NCBI GenBank assembly: GCA_965217265.1
Contig: CBDCHP010000018.1
Location: forward strand, 1-64,000
Source: JAGRGG01 sp965217265
GTDB taxonomy: Bacteria > Pseudomonadota > Alphaproteobacteria > Geminicoccales > Geminicoccaceae
Direction: 5' to 3'
Length of the DNA: 64,000 nt
The notes under the pieces are model-generated. The model had not been told where the DNA came from, searched no databases, and saw only the letters and a list, made by a program, of their open reading frames with translations. Positions 37,483 to 45,682 of the stretch are shown here, piece after piece. The position numbers were made by a program, and so were the translations under genes. Within the stretch, counting starts at the first letter, position 1. Each line of letters starts with the position of its first letter.

Positions 37483-38358
37483 ATGTTTCGTGGCTCGATT
37501 GTGGCGCTCATCACCCCCTTTCGCAACGGGGCGGTCGACGAGCGGGCATTCCAGGACCTGATCGCCTGGCACGTCGAGGCCGGCACCGAGGGGTTCGTCC
37601 CGGTCGGCACGACCGGCGAGAGCCCGACGCTCAGCCACGCCGAGCACGAGCGGGTGGTCGAACTGTGCGTTGAGGCGGTGGCGGGGCGGCGCCCGGTGAT
37701 CGCCGGCACGGGCTCGAACGCGACCGAGGAGGCGATCAGCCTGACCCGGCACGCCAAGCGCGCCGGCGCCGACGCGGCGCTCGTCGTCACGCCCTACTAC
37801 AACAAGCCGACGCAAGAGGGCCTCTACCGCCACTACAAGGCGATCCACGACGCGGCCGACCTGCCGATCGTGATCTACAACATCCCCGGCCGCTCGGTCG
37901 TCGACATGACGTCCGCCACGATGGCGCGGCTGGCCGAACTGCCCAACATCGTCGGCGTCAAGGATTCGACCGGCGACATCGTCCGGCCGCTCTTGACAAC
38001 GGCGGCCTGCGGCGAGGATTTCGCGCAGTTGACCGGCGAGGACGCCAACACGCTCGCCTTCTTGGCGCACGGCGGCCACGGCGCGATCTCGGTCACGGCG
38101 AACGTAGCGCCGCACCTGTGCGCGCAGATGCACGGAGCGTGGCGCACGGGCGAGACCGGCACGGCGCTCGCCATCCACCGCCGGCTGATGGGCCTGCACC
38201 GCAACCTGTTCCTTGAATCCAACCCGGCACCGGCCAAATACGCCCTCTCCCGGCTCGGCCGCTGCACGACCGAGGTCCGGCTGCCGCTGGTCGAGGTGAC
38301 GAAAGCGACCCGCGACGCGATCGACGCGGCCCTGGAGCGGGCCGGCCTCTCGAACTAG
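37483..38358 (+). CDS. dapA: 4-hydroxy-tetrahydrodipicolinate synthase
   Basis: Condenses pyruvate with aspartate semialdehyde in the lysine/diaminopimelate pathway. Motifs: GTTGESPTLS, VVTPYYNKPTQEGL, IYNIPGR with the catalytic Tyr, and the Schiff-base Lys in VGVKDSTGD. 291 aa. ATG 37483 has AAGGTGGAAGGA upstream; GTG 37474 would add three residues. smpB follows after 12 bases. Confidence 0.95.
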   Translation: MFRGSIVALITPFRNGAVDERAFQDLIAWHVEAGTEGFVPVGTTGESPTLSHAEHERVVELCVEAVAGRRPVIAGTGSNATEEAISLTRHAKRAGADAALVVTPYYNKPTQEGLYRHYKAIHDAADLPIVIYNIPGRSVVDMTSATMARLAELPNIVGVKDSTGDIVRPLLTTAACGEDFAQLTGEDANTLAFLAHGGHGAISVTANVAPHLCAQMHGAWRTGETGTALAIHRRLMGLHRNLFLESNPAPAKYALSRLGRCTTEVRLPLVEVTKATRDAIDAALERAGLSN

Positions 38359-38370
38359 GATTTCTTGCAC

Positions 38371-38847
38371 ATGGCGCGACCGACCGGCCGCAAGGTGGTG
38401 GCGCAGAACCGCCGCGCCTACTACGACTACAGCATCGACGAGAAGCTGGAGGCGGGCCTCGTCTTGTCAGGGACCGAGGTCAAGTCGCTGCGCGAGGGCC
38501 GCGCCAACTTAAGCGACGCCCACGCCGGCGAGATGGAGGGCGAACTCTGGCTGTTCAACGCCTACATCCCCGAGTACCGCGCCGCCAACCGCTTCAACCA
38601 CGAGACTAAGCGCCCGCGCAAGCTGCTCTTGCGCCGGCGCGAGATCGGCCGGATGCTGAATGCGGCCCAGCGCAAGGGCATGACGCTGGTGCCCTTGCAG
38701 GTCTACTTCTCCGATCGCGGCATGGCCAAGGTCGAGATCGGCGTGGCCAAGGGCAAGAAATCCTACGACAAGCGCGCCTCGATCAAGGACCGCGACTGGC
38801 AGCGCGACAAGGCCCGCGTCCTGCGCAACGACACGCGCGAGGGGTGA
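38371..38847 (+). CDS. smpB: SsrA-binding protein SmpB
   Basis: Binds tmRNA and brings it to stalled ribosomes for trans-translation. 158 aa with the typical segments VAQNRRAYYDYSIDEKLEAG, SGTEVKSLREG, FNAYIPEY and the basic C-terminal tail KKSYDKRASIKDRDWQRDK. ATG at 38371. The ssrA gene is not in the window. Confidence 0.96.
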   Translation: MARPTGRKVVAQNRRAYYDYSIDEKLEAGLVLSGTEVKSLREGRANLSDAHAGEMEGELWLFNAYIPEYRAANRFNHETKRPRKLLLRRREIGRMLNAAQRKGMTLVPLQVYFSDRGMAKVEIGVAKGKKSYDKRASIKDRDWQRDKARVLRNDTREG

Positions 38848-39196
38848 CTTCTGGCGAGCGCAGAGGCATCTTTTCTCAAAGACTAACGAAGTTCAGGTGG
38901 GCCAAAAGTAGCCTAACGGGAAGAGCGAAGTCTGGCCACTCTGGACCCCGCATCAAGTGCGGGATGACAAGGTGTAGGTATGGGCATTAGGTTCTCTTCC
39001 TTGTCACCCCCAACCCCCGATCGAAGTCGGGGCCATGCTTGATCGGGGGTGGCAGGGCTCCTTCTTCCTCAACAGGTTACTAAAGGTATATCGAGAAAGA
39101 TTTTGCGTCAGCGTTGGACGTGTGTAAGGACCACGCGCGAGCGGCCCGCCGGGGTCGACGGGCCGTTCGTCGCGTCGCTTGAATCCGTCGCGGCCG
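38848..39196. repeat. Non-coding region with REP-like palindromes
   Basis: About 350 bases between smpB and the GlsB stop. CCCGCA-TCAAG-TGCGGG (38947-38963) and CCCCCGATC...GATCGGGGG (39014-39049) resemble each other and the palindrome near 32290, and are the sort of REP unit common in alphaproteobacteria. A further inverted repeat at 39141-39165 lies just after the GlsB stop on the minus strand and may be its terminator, though it lacks a T-run. No gene seen. Confidence 0.6.
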
Positions 39197-39445
39197 TCAG
39201 CTCTTGATCTGGCGGTAGGCAAACAGGAGGATCAAGGAGCCGACCACCGCGAGGATGATGCTCCACACGTTGAGGCCGGTCACGTCGCCGACGCCCAAGA
39301 GGCTGCCGATGAAGCCGCCGACGATGGCGCCGACGATGCCGATCACGATGGTGATGAAGAAGCCGCCGGGATCGCGGCCCGGCATGATGAGCTTGGCGAT
39401 GACGCCGGCGATCAGGCCGAGCACGAGCCACGCGATGATTCCCAT
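39197..39445 (-). CDS. GlsB/YeaQ/YmgE family small membrane protein
   Basis: 82 aa, almost all hydrophobic and Gly-rich: MGIIAWLVLGLIAGVIAKLI, PGRDPGGFFITIVIGIVGA and GGFIGSLLGVG, which is the standard GlsB/YeaQ three-helix pattern. Stress-induced in many bacteria; function unclear. ATG 39445 preceded by a GGGGGAAATC site; an in-frame extension upstream is polar and unlikely. Confidence 0.88.
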   Translation of the reverse strand: MGIIAWLVLGLIAGVIAKLIMPGRDPGGFFITIVIGIVGAIVGGFIGSLLGVGDVTGLNVWSIILAVVGSLILLFAYRQIKS

Positions 39446-39569
39446 GATTTCCCCCGTGGAATTAAGTTGGGTAGACCTAGCCAAAACGCCGTTCCTGGTA
39501 AAGCGTTCCTAATCAACCTTCCAGCGCTTGCCGCCGTCGGCGCCGTCACCTACTTGTCATCTCGATACG

Positions 39570-39662
39570 CTCAACGGGGTGTCCGCCGCGGGCGGGCTGA
39601 GACAGGGCCGATGCCCGAACCCGTCGAACCTGATCCGGATCATGCCGGCGAAGGGAATTGTG
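39570..39662 (+). promoter_or_regulatory. TPP (THI-box) riboswitch
   Basis: Conserved TPP-aptamer segments appear in order: AACGGGGTGTCC, GGGCTGAGACAGG, then GAACCTGATCCGGATCATGC and CGGCGAAGGGA. It lies 60 bases before thiM of the thiamine salvage operon. In the platform, CCCCC at 39693-39697 can pair with the G-run at 39713-39719 that serves as the thiM ribosome site, suggesting translational control. Confidence 0.95.
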
Positions 39663-39722
39663 GCGGCCCGCTCACCTCGAATTGTCGCGCGGCCCCCGAT
39701 CTCCCTCCGCCCGGGGGGGAAC

Positions 39723-40484
39723 ATGCACGATACGACGGTTTCGCTTGGGGCGGGCGCCGCCTTCGCCATCCTGGAGCGGGTGCGCGAACGGCGCCCCAGG
39801 GTGCATGTGCTGACCTCGACCGTGGCGGCGGCGGTGTCCGCCAACGCGCTGCTCGCGATCGGCGCCACCCCCTCGATGACGCAAGACCCGGACGCCGTCG
39901 CCGACTTCGTTGCCGGCGCGCGTGCTCTCGTCGTCAACCTCGGCATGCTCGATCCCCTGCGCAAGGCGGCGATCCCGGTCGCGATCGAGACCGTCCGGAC
40001 GCACGGGCGTCCCTGGCTGCTCGACCCGGTCAAGGTCGAGCGCGCCGCCGCCCGGCGGGCGTTTGCCGTCGAGTTGCTCGGCATGGGCCCGGCGGCGCTG
40101 CGGGCCAACCAGGACGAGGCGACGCTGCTCTGCGGCAATGACGACGCGGCGACGCTCGCGGCGCGGCACGAGACGGTGCTCGCCGTCACCGGGGCGGTCG
40201 ATCGGATCACCGACGGGCGGCGGCACACGAGCCTCGCCAACGGTCACCCGCTCCTGGACCGGGCGACCGCGATGGGCTGCGCCGCCTCGGCCTTGTGCGG
40301 CGCCTTCCTCGCCGTCGAGCGTGACCCGTACGAAGCCGTCGCCGCCGGGCTCGCCGTCTACGGCGTCGCGGGCGAGATCGCGGGCGGCATCGCCCGCGGC
40401 CCCGGCGGCCTCGTGCCGCAACTGCTCGACACGCTCTACCGCCTCGACGAGGCGACGTTCACGCGCCGGCTGCGCCGCGCATGA
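39723..40484 (+). CDS. thiM: Hydroxyethylthiazole kinase
   Basis: Salvage enzyme that phosphorylates 4-methyl-5-(2-hydroxyethyl)thiazole. 253 aa. Motifs: VHVLTSTVAAAVSANALLA, GATPSMTQ, LVVNLGMLD, WLLDPVKV and the C-terminal AMGCAASALCGAF, which carries the catalytic Cys/Ala-rich loop. ATG 39723 directly after a G-rich ribosome site. Overlaps thiE by 4 bases; controlled by the TPP riboswitch. Confidence 0.94.
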   Translation: MHDTTVSLGAGAAFAILERVRERRPRVHVLTSTVAAAVSANALLAIGATPSMTQDPDAVADFVAGARALVVNLGMLDPLRKAAIPVAIETVRTHGRPWLLDPVKVERAAARRAFAVELLGMGPAALRANQDEATLLCGNDDAATLAARHETVLAVTGAVDRITDGRRHTSLANGHPLLDRATAMGCAASALCGAFLAVERDPYEAVAAGLAVYGVAGEIAGGIARGPGGLVPQLLDTLYRLDEATFTRRLRRA

Positions 40485-41158
40485 GACGCCTCGACCTTCG
40501 CCTCTACGCCGTCCTCGACCCGGACCAGGCGACGCCCGGCCGTGACCCGGTGGCGCTCGCAATTCGGGCGGTGCAAGGCGGCGCCACGCTGGTCCAGTTG
40601 CGGCACAAGTCGGCCGCGACCGGGGCCACGGTCGAACTCGGCCGGGCGCTCAAGGCTGCCCTGGATCCTTTGAACGTGCCCTTGATCGTCAACGACCGGG
40701 TCGACGTGGCGCTGGCGATCGGCGCGGCCGGCGTCCACCTCGGCCTGGACGACATCGCACCCGCCGACGCGCGGCAGATCTTGGGGGACGACGCGCTGAT
40801 CGGCGTCACCGTCCACCACCCGCACGAGGCCGACGCGGTCGATCCGTCCTGCGCCGACTACGCCGGCATCGGCCCGACCTTCGCCACGGCGAGCAAGGAC
40901 CCTAAGGACCCGCCCGTCGGGGTCGAGGGCGTCGGGCGGCTATTGCACCGTCTGCGCGCCCGGCTGCCGGGCTTTCCCGCCTGCGCGATTGCCGGGATCA
41001 ACGCCGGCAACGCCGGGGCGGTGATGGCCTCTGGCGTCGACGGGGTCGCCGTGATCGGTGCTTTGTTCCGCGCCGACGACCCGGCCGGTGCGGCGCGCGA
41101 ACTGCGCCGCGTCGTCGACGCTAACCTGCGAGCAAGACGAAGAAGGGAGGAGACATGA
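40481..41158 (+). CDS. thiE: Thiamine-phosphate synthase
   Basis: Joins HMP-pyrophosphate with thiazole phosphate to give thiamine phosphate. 225 aa. Motifs: LVQLRHKSA, LIVNDRVDVALAIGAAGVHLG, the ThiE phosphate-binding PTFATASK and AIAGINAGN near the C-terminus. Coupled by ATGA overlaps to thiM upstream and thiD downstream. Confidence 0.93.
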   Translation: MRRLDLRLYAVLDPDQATPGRDPVALAIRAVQGGATLVQLRHKSAATGATVELGRALKAALDPLNVPLIVNDRVDVALAIGAAGVHLGLDDIAPADARQILGDDALIGVTVHHPHEADAVDPSCADYAGIGPTFATASKDPKDPPVGVEGVGRLLHRLRARLPGFPACAIAGINAGNAGAVMASGVDGVAVIGALFRADDPAGAARELRRVVDANLRARRRREET

Positions 41159-41997
41159 CCCCGACGGCGCTCACCATCGCGGGCTCGGATTCAAGCGGCG
41201 GGGCCGGCATCCAGGCCGACCTCAAGACCTTCTCGGCCTTGGGCGTCTACGGTGCCAGCGCTATCACGGCGCTGACCGCGCAGAACACCCAGGGCGTCTT
41301 GGGTATCGCTAAGGTCGAACCCGCCTTCGTCGCGGCGCAGATCGACGCCGTCTTCGCCGACATCCGCGTCGACGCCGTCAAGATCGGCATGCTGGGCAAC
41401 CTTGAGATCATCGAGGCGGTGGCGGGCGCGATCGAGCGCCACCGGCCGCGCGCCGTCGTCCTCGACCCGGTGATGGTGGCGAAATCGGGCGATAAGCTCT
41501 TGGAAGACAGGGCGGTGGACGCGCTCAAAATCCGGCTCCTGCCGCTCGCCACCGTCGTCACGCCGAACCTGCCCGAGGCGGCCGTGCTGCTGGGGGTGCC
41601 GACGCCCGCCGAGCGCCGTGCCATGCCGGGCGTCGCCGCGCGGCTGCAAGACTTGGGGGTGGCGAACGTCCTCTTGAAGGGGGGGCACCTGGAGGGGGCC
41701 GAGAGCCCAGACTTGCTGCTGCACGGCGGCGAACTGCACTGGTTCGAGGGCGGGCGCGCCCCGACGCGCAACACGCACGGCACCGGCTGCACCCTCTCGT
41801 CCGCAGTGGCGGCCTTCCTCGCCCGGGGCCTGCCGCTGCCGGCCGCGGTCGGCGAGGCCAAGCGCTACGTCGGCGCCGCGATCGGGGCGGCGGACGGGCT
41901 CGGCGTCGGCGGCGGGCGCGGGCCGGTGCACCACTTCCACGGCTTCTGGCCGCACGTCCAAACCTCGAGGAGGCTGCACAGTGCTCAAGCGTCGTGA
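41155..41997 (+). CDS. thiD: Bifunctional HMP kinase / HMP-phosphate kinase
   Basis: Phosphorylates hydroxymethylpyrimidine twice to the pyrophosphate. 280 aa of the ribokinase fold: IAGSDSSGGAGIQADLKTF, VKIGMLGN, VLDPVMVAKSGDKLL, and the ATP site THGTGCTLSSAVAAFLARG with the catalytic Asp/Cys region. Overlaps the next gene by 17 bases, so translation is coupled. Confidence 0.94.
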   Translation: MTPTALTIAGSDSSGGAGIQADLKTFSALGVYGASAITALTAQNTQGVLGIAKVEPAFVAAQIDAVFADIRVDAVKIGMLGNLEIIEAVAGAIERHRPRAVVLDPVMVAKSGDKLLEDRAVDALKIRLLPLATVVTPNLPEAAVLLGVPTPAERRAMPGVAARLQDLGVANVLLKGGHLEGAESPDLLLHGGELHWFEGGRAPTRNTHGTGCTLSSAVAAFLARGLPLPAAVGEAKRYVGAAIGAADGLGVGGGRGPVHHFHGFWPHVQTSRRLHSAQAS

Positions 41998-43054
41998 CCT
42001 CGCCGCCGGTGCCGTCGGCGGGGCGGCACTGCTCGCCGCGCCCGCCATCGTCCGGGCGCAAGAACCGCGCAACTGGCGCATGGCAACCTCCTGGCCGCGA
42101 AACCTGCCGGGGCCGGGTGTCTCGGCGGCGCGGCTGGCCAAGCGCGTCGAGGCGATGAGCGGCGGTGCGATCACCGTCGAGGTCTACGGTGCGGGGGAAA
42201 TCGTGCCGGCCTTCGAGGTGCTCGACGCGGTCGGGTCCGGCACGGTCGAACTCGGCCACACCGCCGCCGTGTTCTGGTCGGGCAAGATGCCGGCCTCGCC
42301 CTTCTTCCTCGCCGTGCCGATGGGCCTCACCCCGCTGGAGCACATGGCGTGGGTCTATGGCGGGGGCCAAGCCCTCTGGGACGAGATGTACGCCCCCTTC
42401 GGCGTCAAGCCGTTCATGGCCGGCAACACCGGCATGTCGATGGAGGGCTGGTTCAAGCGCGAGATCGAGACCCTCGACGACCTCAAGGGCCTCAAGTTCC
42501 GCATGGCCGGCCTCGGCGGCGAGATGTACGCCCCGTTCGGCATCGTTCAAGTCTCGCTGCCGCCGGGCGAGACCCTGCCCGCCTTGCAGAGCGGTGCCCT
42601 GGACGCGGCCGAGTTCGCCGGGCCGTCGAGCGACTTGGCGCTCGGGTTCTTCCAGGCCGCCCCCTACTATTACGGCCCCGGCCTGCACGAGCCGAACGGT
42701 ACGGGCGAGTGCCTCGTCAACCGCGATTTGTGGGAGGGCCTGGACGGCAACCTCAAGGGCGTCATCGCCAACGCCTGCGCCGCCGAGGCCTCCGAGGCGC
42801 TGGCCGAGGCCGAGCGGATGAACACCGCCGCCTTGCAAGCCCTCGTCGACAAGCACGGCGTCAAGCTCAAGCGCTATCCGGCCGACGTCGAGCGGGCGCT
42901 GGCAAAGAGCGGGCGCGAGGTGATCGGCCGCTTCAAGGGCGTGGGCGGCATCGAGGGCCGCATCCACGACAGCTACGTCGCGGCCCTGGACGGGCTGCGC
43001 CCCTGGACCTCGGTCTCGCTCGCCGATTTCCTGATCGCGCGCGGCCGTGGCTGA
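41981..43054 (+). CDS. TRAP-type (DctP/TakP-like) substrate-binding protein
   Basis: Periplasmic binding protein of the TRAP DctP family, TakP-like branch. Tat-like signal KRRDLAAGAVGGAALLAAPAIVRA. Family sequence: WRMATSWP, VYGAGEIVPAFEVLDAVGSG, LKGLKFRMAGLGGEMY and PALQSGALDAAEF. 357 aa. GTG start with GAGGAGG upstream. It lies inside the thiamine operon and overlaps the ABC ATPase start, yet no TRAP membrane subunits (DctQ/DctM) are in the window. The role here may be binding a thiamine precursor, or it may serve a distant permease. Confidence 0.88.
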   Translation: MLKRRDLAAGAVGGAALLAAPAIVRAQEPRNWRMATSWPRNLPGPGVSAARLAKRVEAMSGGAITVEVYGAGEIVPAFEVLDAVGSGTVELGHTAAVFWSGKMPASPFFLAVPMGLTPLEHMAWVYGGGQALWDEMYAPFGVKPFMAGNTGMSMEGWFKREIETLDDLKGLKFRMAGLGGEMYAPFGIVQVSLPPGETLPALQSGALDAAEFAGPSSDLALGFFQAAPYYYGPGLHEPNGTGECLVNRDLWEGLDGNLKGVIANACAAEASEALAEAERMNTAALQALVDKHGVKLKRYPADVERALAKSGREVIGRFKGVGGIEGRIHDSYVAALDGLRPWTSVSLADFLIARGRG

Positions 43055-43805
43055 GGCGGCGTCCTCGCTCGTGCTCAAGCGCCTGACGCTCGGCGGCGAG
43101 GCCCTGTTCGAGGATTTTCGCCTCGACCTCGCGCCCGGGCGCTGGACCTGCCTCCTGGGCGCCTCGGGCGTCGGCAAGTCGACGCTGCTGCGCGCCGCGG
43201 CCGGGCTCGTGCCCGGCGCCGTCGTCGAGGCGCCGGGCGGGGCTGCCCTCGCGCCGCCGAGTCGTGTCGCGCTCATGGCGCAGAACGACCTCTTGCTCCC
43301 CTGGCTCGACGTCACCGAGAACGTGCTCTTGGGCCATCGCCTGCGCAAGACCGTGACGGCGGCGGCGCGGGCGCGGGCGCGGGACCTGATCGGGCGCGTC
43401 GGACTCGGCGATGCCGCCGGGCACCGGCCGGCGTCGCTCTCCGGCGGGATGCGCCAGCGCGCGGCGCTCGCCCGCACGCTGATGGAGGAGCGGCCGCTCG
43501 TCTTGATGGACGAGCCGTTCTCGGCGCTCGACGCGATCACCCGGCACAAGATGCAGGCCCTCGCGGCGGAACTGCTGGTGGCCAAGACCGTGCTGCTCGT
43601 CACGCACAGCCCGACCGAGGCGCTGCGGCTCAGCCACGCGGTCTTCGTCCTGGAGGGCAGGCCGGCGCGGGCACGGCGGCTCGAAGGCCCGAGCGGGCCG
43701 ATCCCGCGCCCGGCCGACGACCCGGCGCTGCTTGCCATGCAGGCCCGGCTCCTCTCGGCGCTCGCCGGCGAGGCCGGGGGAGCGGCGGCCAGATGCGCGG
43801 CCTGA
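43047..43805 (+). CDS. thiZ: ABC transporter ATPase, probable thiamine-precursor uptake (ThiZ-like)
   Basis: Cytoplasmic ATPase of an NitT/TauT-type importer. 252 aa. Walker A GASGVGKSTLL, Q-loop MAQNDLLLPWL, signature LSGGMRQRAALARTLM, Walker B VLMDEPFSALDAI, and H-loop VTHSPTEAL. Located in the TPP-regulated operon with thiX and thiY-like genes, so import of hydroxymethylpyrimidine or a related compound is inferred. Confidence 0.88.
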   Translation: MAEAASSLVLKRLTLGGEALFEDFRLDLAPGRWTCLLGASGVGKSTLLRAAAGLVPGAVVEAPGGAALAPPSRVALMAQNDLLLPWLDVTENVLLGHRLRKTVTAAARARARDLIGRVGLGDAAGHRPASLSGGMRQRAALARTLMEERPLVLMDEPFSALDAITRHKMQALAAELLVAKTVLLVTHSPTEALRLSHAVFVLEGRPARARRLEGPSGPIPRPADDPALLAMQARLLSALAGEAGGAAARCAA

Positions 43806-44539
43806 GGCCGCTCCTCACCGGCCTCGGCCTCCTCGGCCTGTGGCAGGGGCTGGTCTGGCTGACGGCCGTGCCGCCCTACATCCTGCCGGGGCCGCTCGCG
43901 GTCATCCAAGCCTTGTGGACGCGGGCATCTCTCCTCCTCGACCACGCCCTGGTCACGCTGGCCGAGATCGTCCTCGGGGTCCTGATCGGCACCGCCGTCG
44001 GCATCGCCTCGGCCATCACGCTCGCCGCCTCGCGCCACGCCCGGCAGTGGCTGCTGCCGCTCCTGGTCGTCAGCCAAGCCCTGCCGGTCTTCGCGCTCGC
44101 GCCGCTTCTCGTTCTCTGGCTCGGCTACGGCATGGCCTCCAAGGTGGCGATGGCGGTTCTCATCATCTACTTCCCCGTCACCGCCGCCTTCTACGACGGC
44201 TTGAAGCGCGCCAACCCCGGCTGGCTCGACCTCGCGGCGGTCATGGGCGCATCACCGGCCGCCGCCTTGTGGCAGATCCGCGTCCCGGCCGCCCTCCCCG
44301 CCCTGGCCTCGGGCCTGCGCGTCGCCGCCTCGATCGCGCCGATCGGCGCCGTGGTCGGCGAGTGGGTCGGCGCGTCCAAGGGCCTCGGCTACCTGATGCT
44401 GCACGCCAACGCCCGGATGCAGGTCGATCTGATGTTCGCGGCACTCTTGACCTTGTGCGCCGTGGCGCTCGCGCTCTGGTTCGCCCTCGACGCCCTGCTT
44501 CGCCGCCTCACCCCTTGGCAGCCCGAGACGATTGCCTGA
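43793..44539 (+). CDS. thiX: ABC transporter permease, probable thiamine-precursor uptake (ThiX-like)
   Basis: 248 aa, about six membrane helices, BPD-type permease. The cytoplasmic EAA loop reads ANPGWLDLAAVMGASPAAAL, and GLRVAASIAPIGAVVGEWVGASKGLG is the usual NitT/TauT permease segment. Starts inside thiZ (13-base overlap). Partner of the ATPase and the following binding protein. Confidence 0.88.
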   Translation: MRGLRPLLTGLGLLGLWQGLVWLTAVPPYILPGPLAVIQALWTRASLLLDHALVTLAEIVLGVLIGTAVGIASAITLAASRHARQWLLPLLVVSQALPVFALAPLLVLWLGYGMASKVAMAVLIIYFPVTAAFYDGLKRANPGWLDLAAVMGASPAAALWQIRVPAALPALASGLRVAASIAPIGAVVGEWVGASKGLGYLMLHANARMQVDLMFAALLTLCAVALALWFALDALLRRLTPWQPETIA

Positions 44540-44564
44540 CAACAAAACAAGGAGACGCCGGCCC

Positions 44565-45506
44565 ATGCGCGCCGTCATCATCACCCTCCTCGCCCTCGCG
44601 GCCACACCGGCGGCGGCGCAGGAGCGGCTCACCGTCCTCCTCGACTGGTTCGTCAACCCCGACCACGCGGCGCTCGTCGTGGCGCAGGAGCGCGGCCTGT
44701 TCGCCGAGCACGGGCTCGACGTCGACCTCGTCGCACCCGCCGACCCGAACGACCCGCCGAAGCTGGTCGCGGCGGGGCAGGCCGATATCGCCGTCGGCTA
44801 CCAGCCGCAACTGCACCTGCAGCGCGACGCGGGCCTGCCGCTGGTCCGGATCGGCACGCTCGTCGCCACGCCGCTGAACGCGCTCGTCGTCCTGGACGAT
44901 GGCCCGATCGAGGCGATCGAGGACTTGAAGGGCAAGCGCGTCGGCTACTCGGTCGGCGGCTTCGAGGAGGCGCTGCTCGGCGGCATGCTGGCGCACAGCG
45001 GCCTCGCCCTCGACGACGTCGAGCTGGTCAACGTCAACTTCTCGCTCTCGCCCGCCTTGATGGCGGGGCGGGTCGACGCCGTGATCGGCGCCTTTCGCAA
45101 CTTCGAACTGAACCAGATGGCGATCAACGGCAGCCCCGGCCGCGCCTTCTACCCCGAGGAGGCGGGCGTGCCGGCCTACGACGAGCTGATCCTGCTGGCC
45201 AAGGAGGACGCGCTCGACGACCCGCGCCTCAAGGCGTTCTTGGAGGCGATCGAGGAAGCGACGCTCTACACCCTCAACCATCCCGAGGACGCCTTCGACC
45301 TGTTCAAGGCGAGCGCCCCCGAACTCGACGACGAACTGAACGAACGCGCCTGGAGCGACACGCTGCCGCGTCTGGCGCTGAGACCGGCCGCCCTCGACCA
45401 CCGCCGCTACGCCCGCTTCGCCGACTTCCTGCACGGGCGCGGCCTGATCGGTCCGCCGCCGCCGGTCGGCGCCTACGCCGTCGACCCATTCGCCGAACAG
45501 GGCTGA
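44565..45506 (+). CDS. thiY: ABC transporter substrate-binding protein, HMP-type (ThiY-like)
   Basis: Periplasmic NMT1/THI5-like binding protein. Signal peptide MRAVIITLLALAATPAAAQ, then TVLLDWFVNPDHAALVVAQERG, the classic start of ThiY/NMT1 proteins, and DVDLVAPADPNDPPKLVAAGQADIAV. 313 aa. ATG 44565 has ACAAGGAGACG upstream. Last gene of the thiamine operon; predicted ligand is a pyrimidine precursor such as HMP or formylaminopyrimidine. Confidence 0.88.
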   Translation: MRAVIITLLALAATPAAAQERLTVLLDWFVNPDHAALVVAQERGLFAEHGLDVDLVAPADPNDPPKLVAAGQADIAVGYQPQLHLQRDAGLPLVRIGTLVATPLNALVVLDDGPIEAIEDLKGKRVGYSVGGFEEALLGGMLAHSGLALDDVELVNVNFSLSPALMAGRVDAVIGAFRNFELNQMAINGSPGRAFYPEEAGVPAYDELILLAKEDALDDPRLKAFLEAIEEATLYTLNHPEDAFDLFKASAPELDDELNERAWSDTLPRLALRPAALDHRRYARFADFLHGRGLIGPPPPVGAYAVDPFAEQG

Positions 45507-45682
45507 AACTCACCTTATACAATCAACTTCAAGTTTTACTAACGCGGCGTGAAAACTTGCCCATCAATTAAATACCGTGGACTTAGAACACCTTGGGCGC
45601 GAGAAAGTGTTCGATGACTTGCATCGTTGCTGCTCTCCTGTAATTCTAATGCCGCTCTTGCAAACGCGATGAGGAGGAAACC

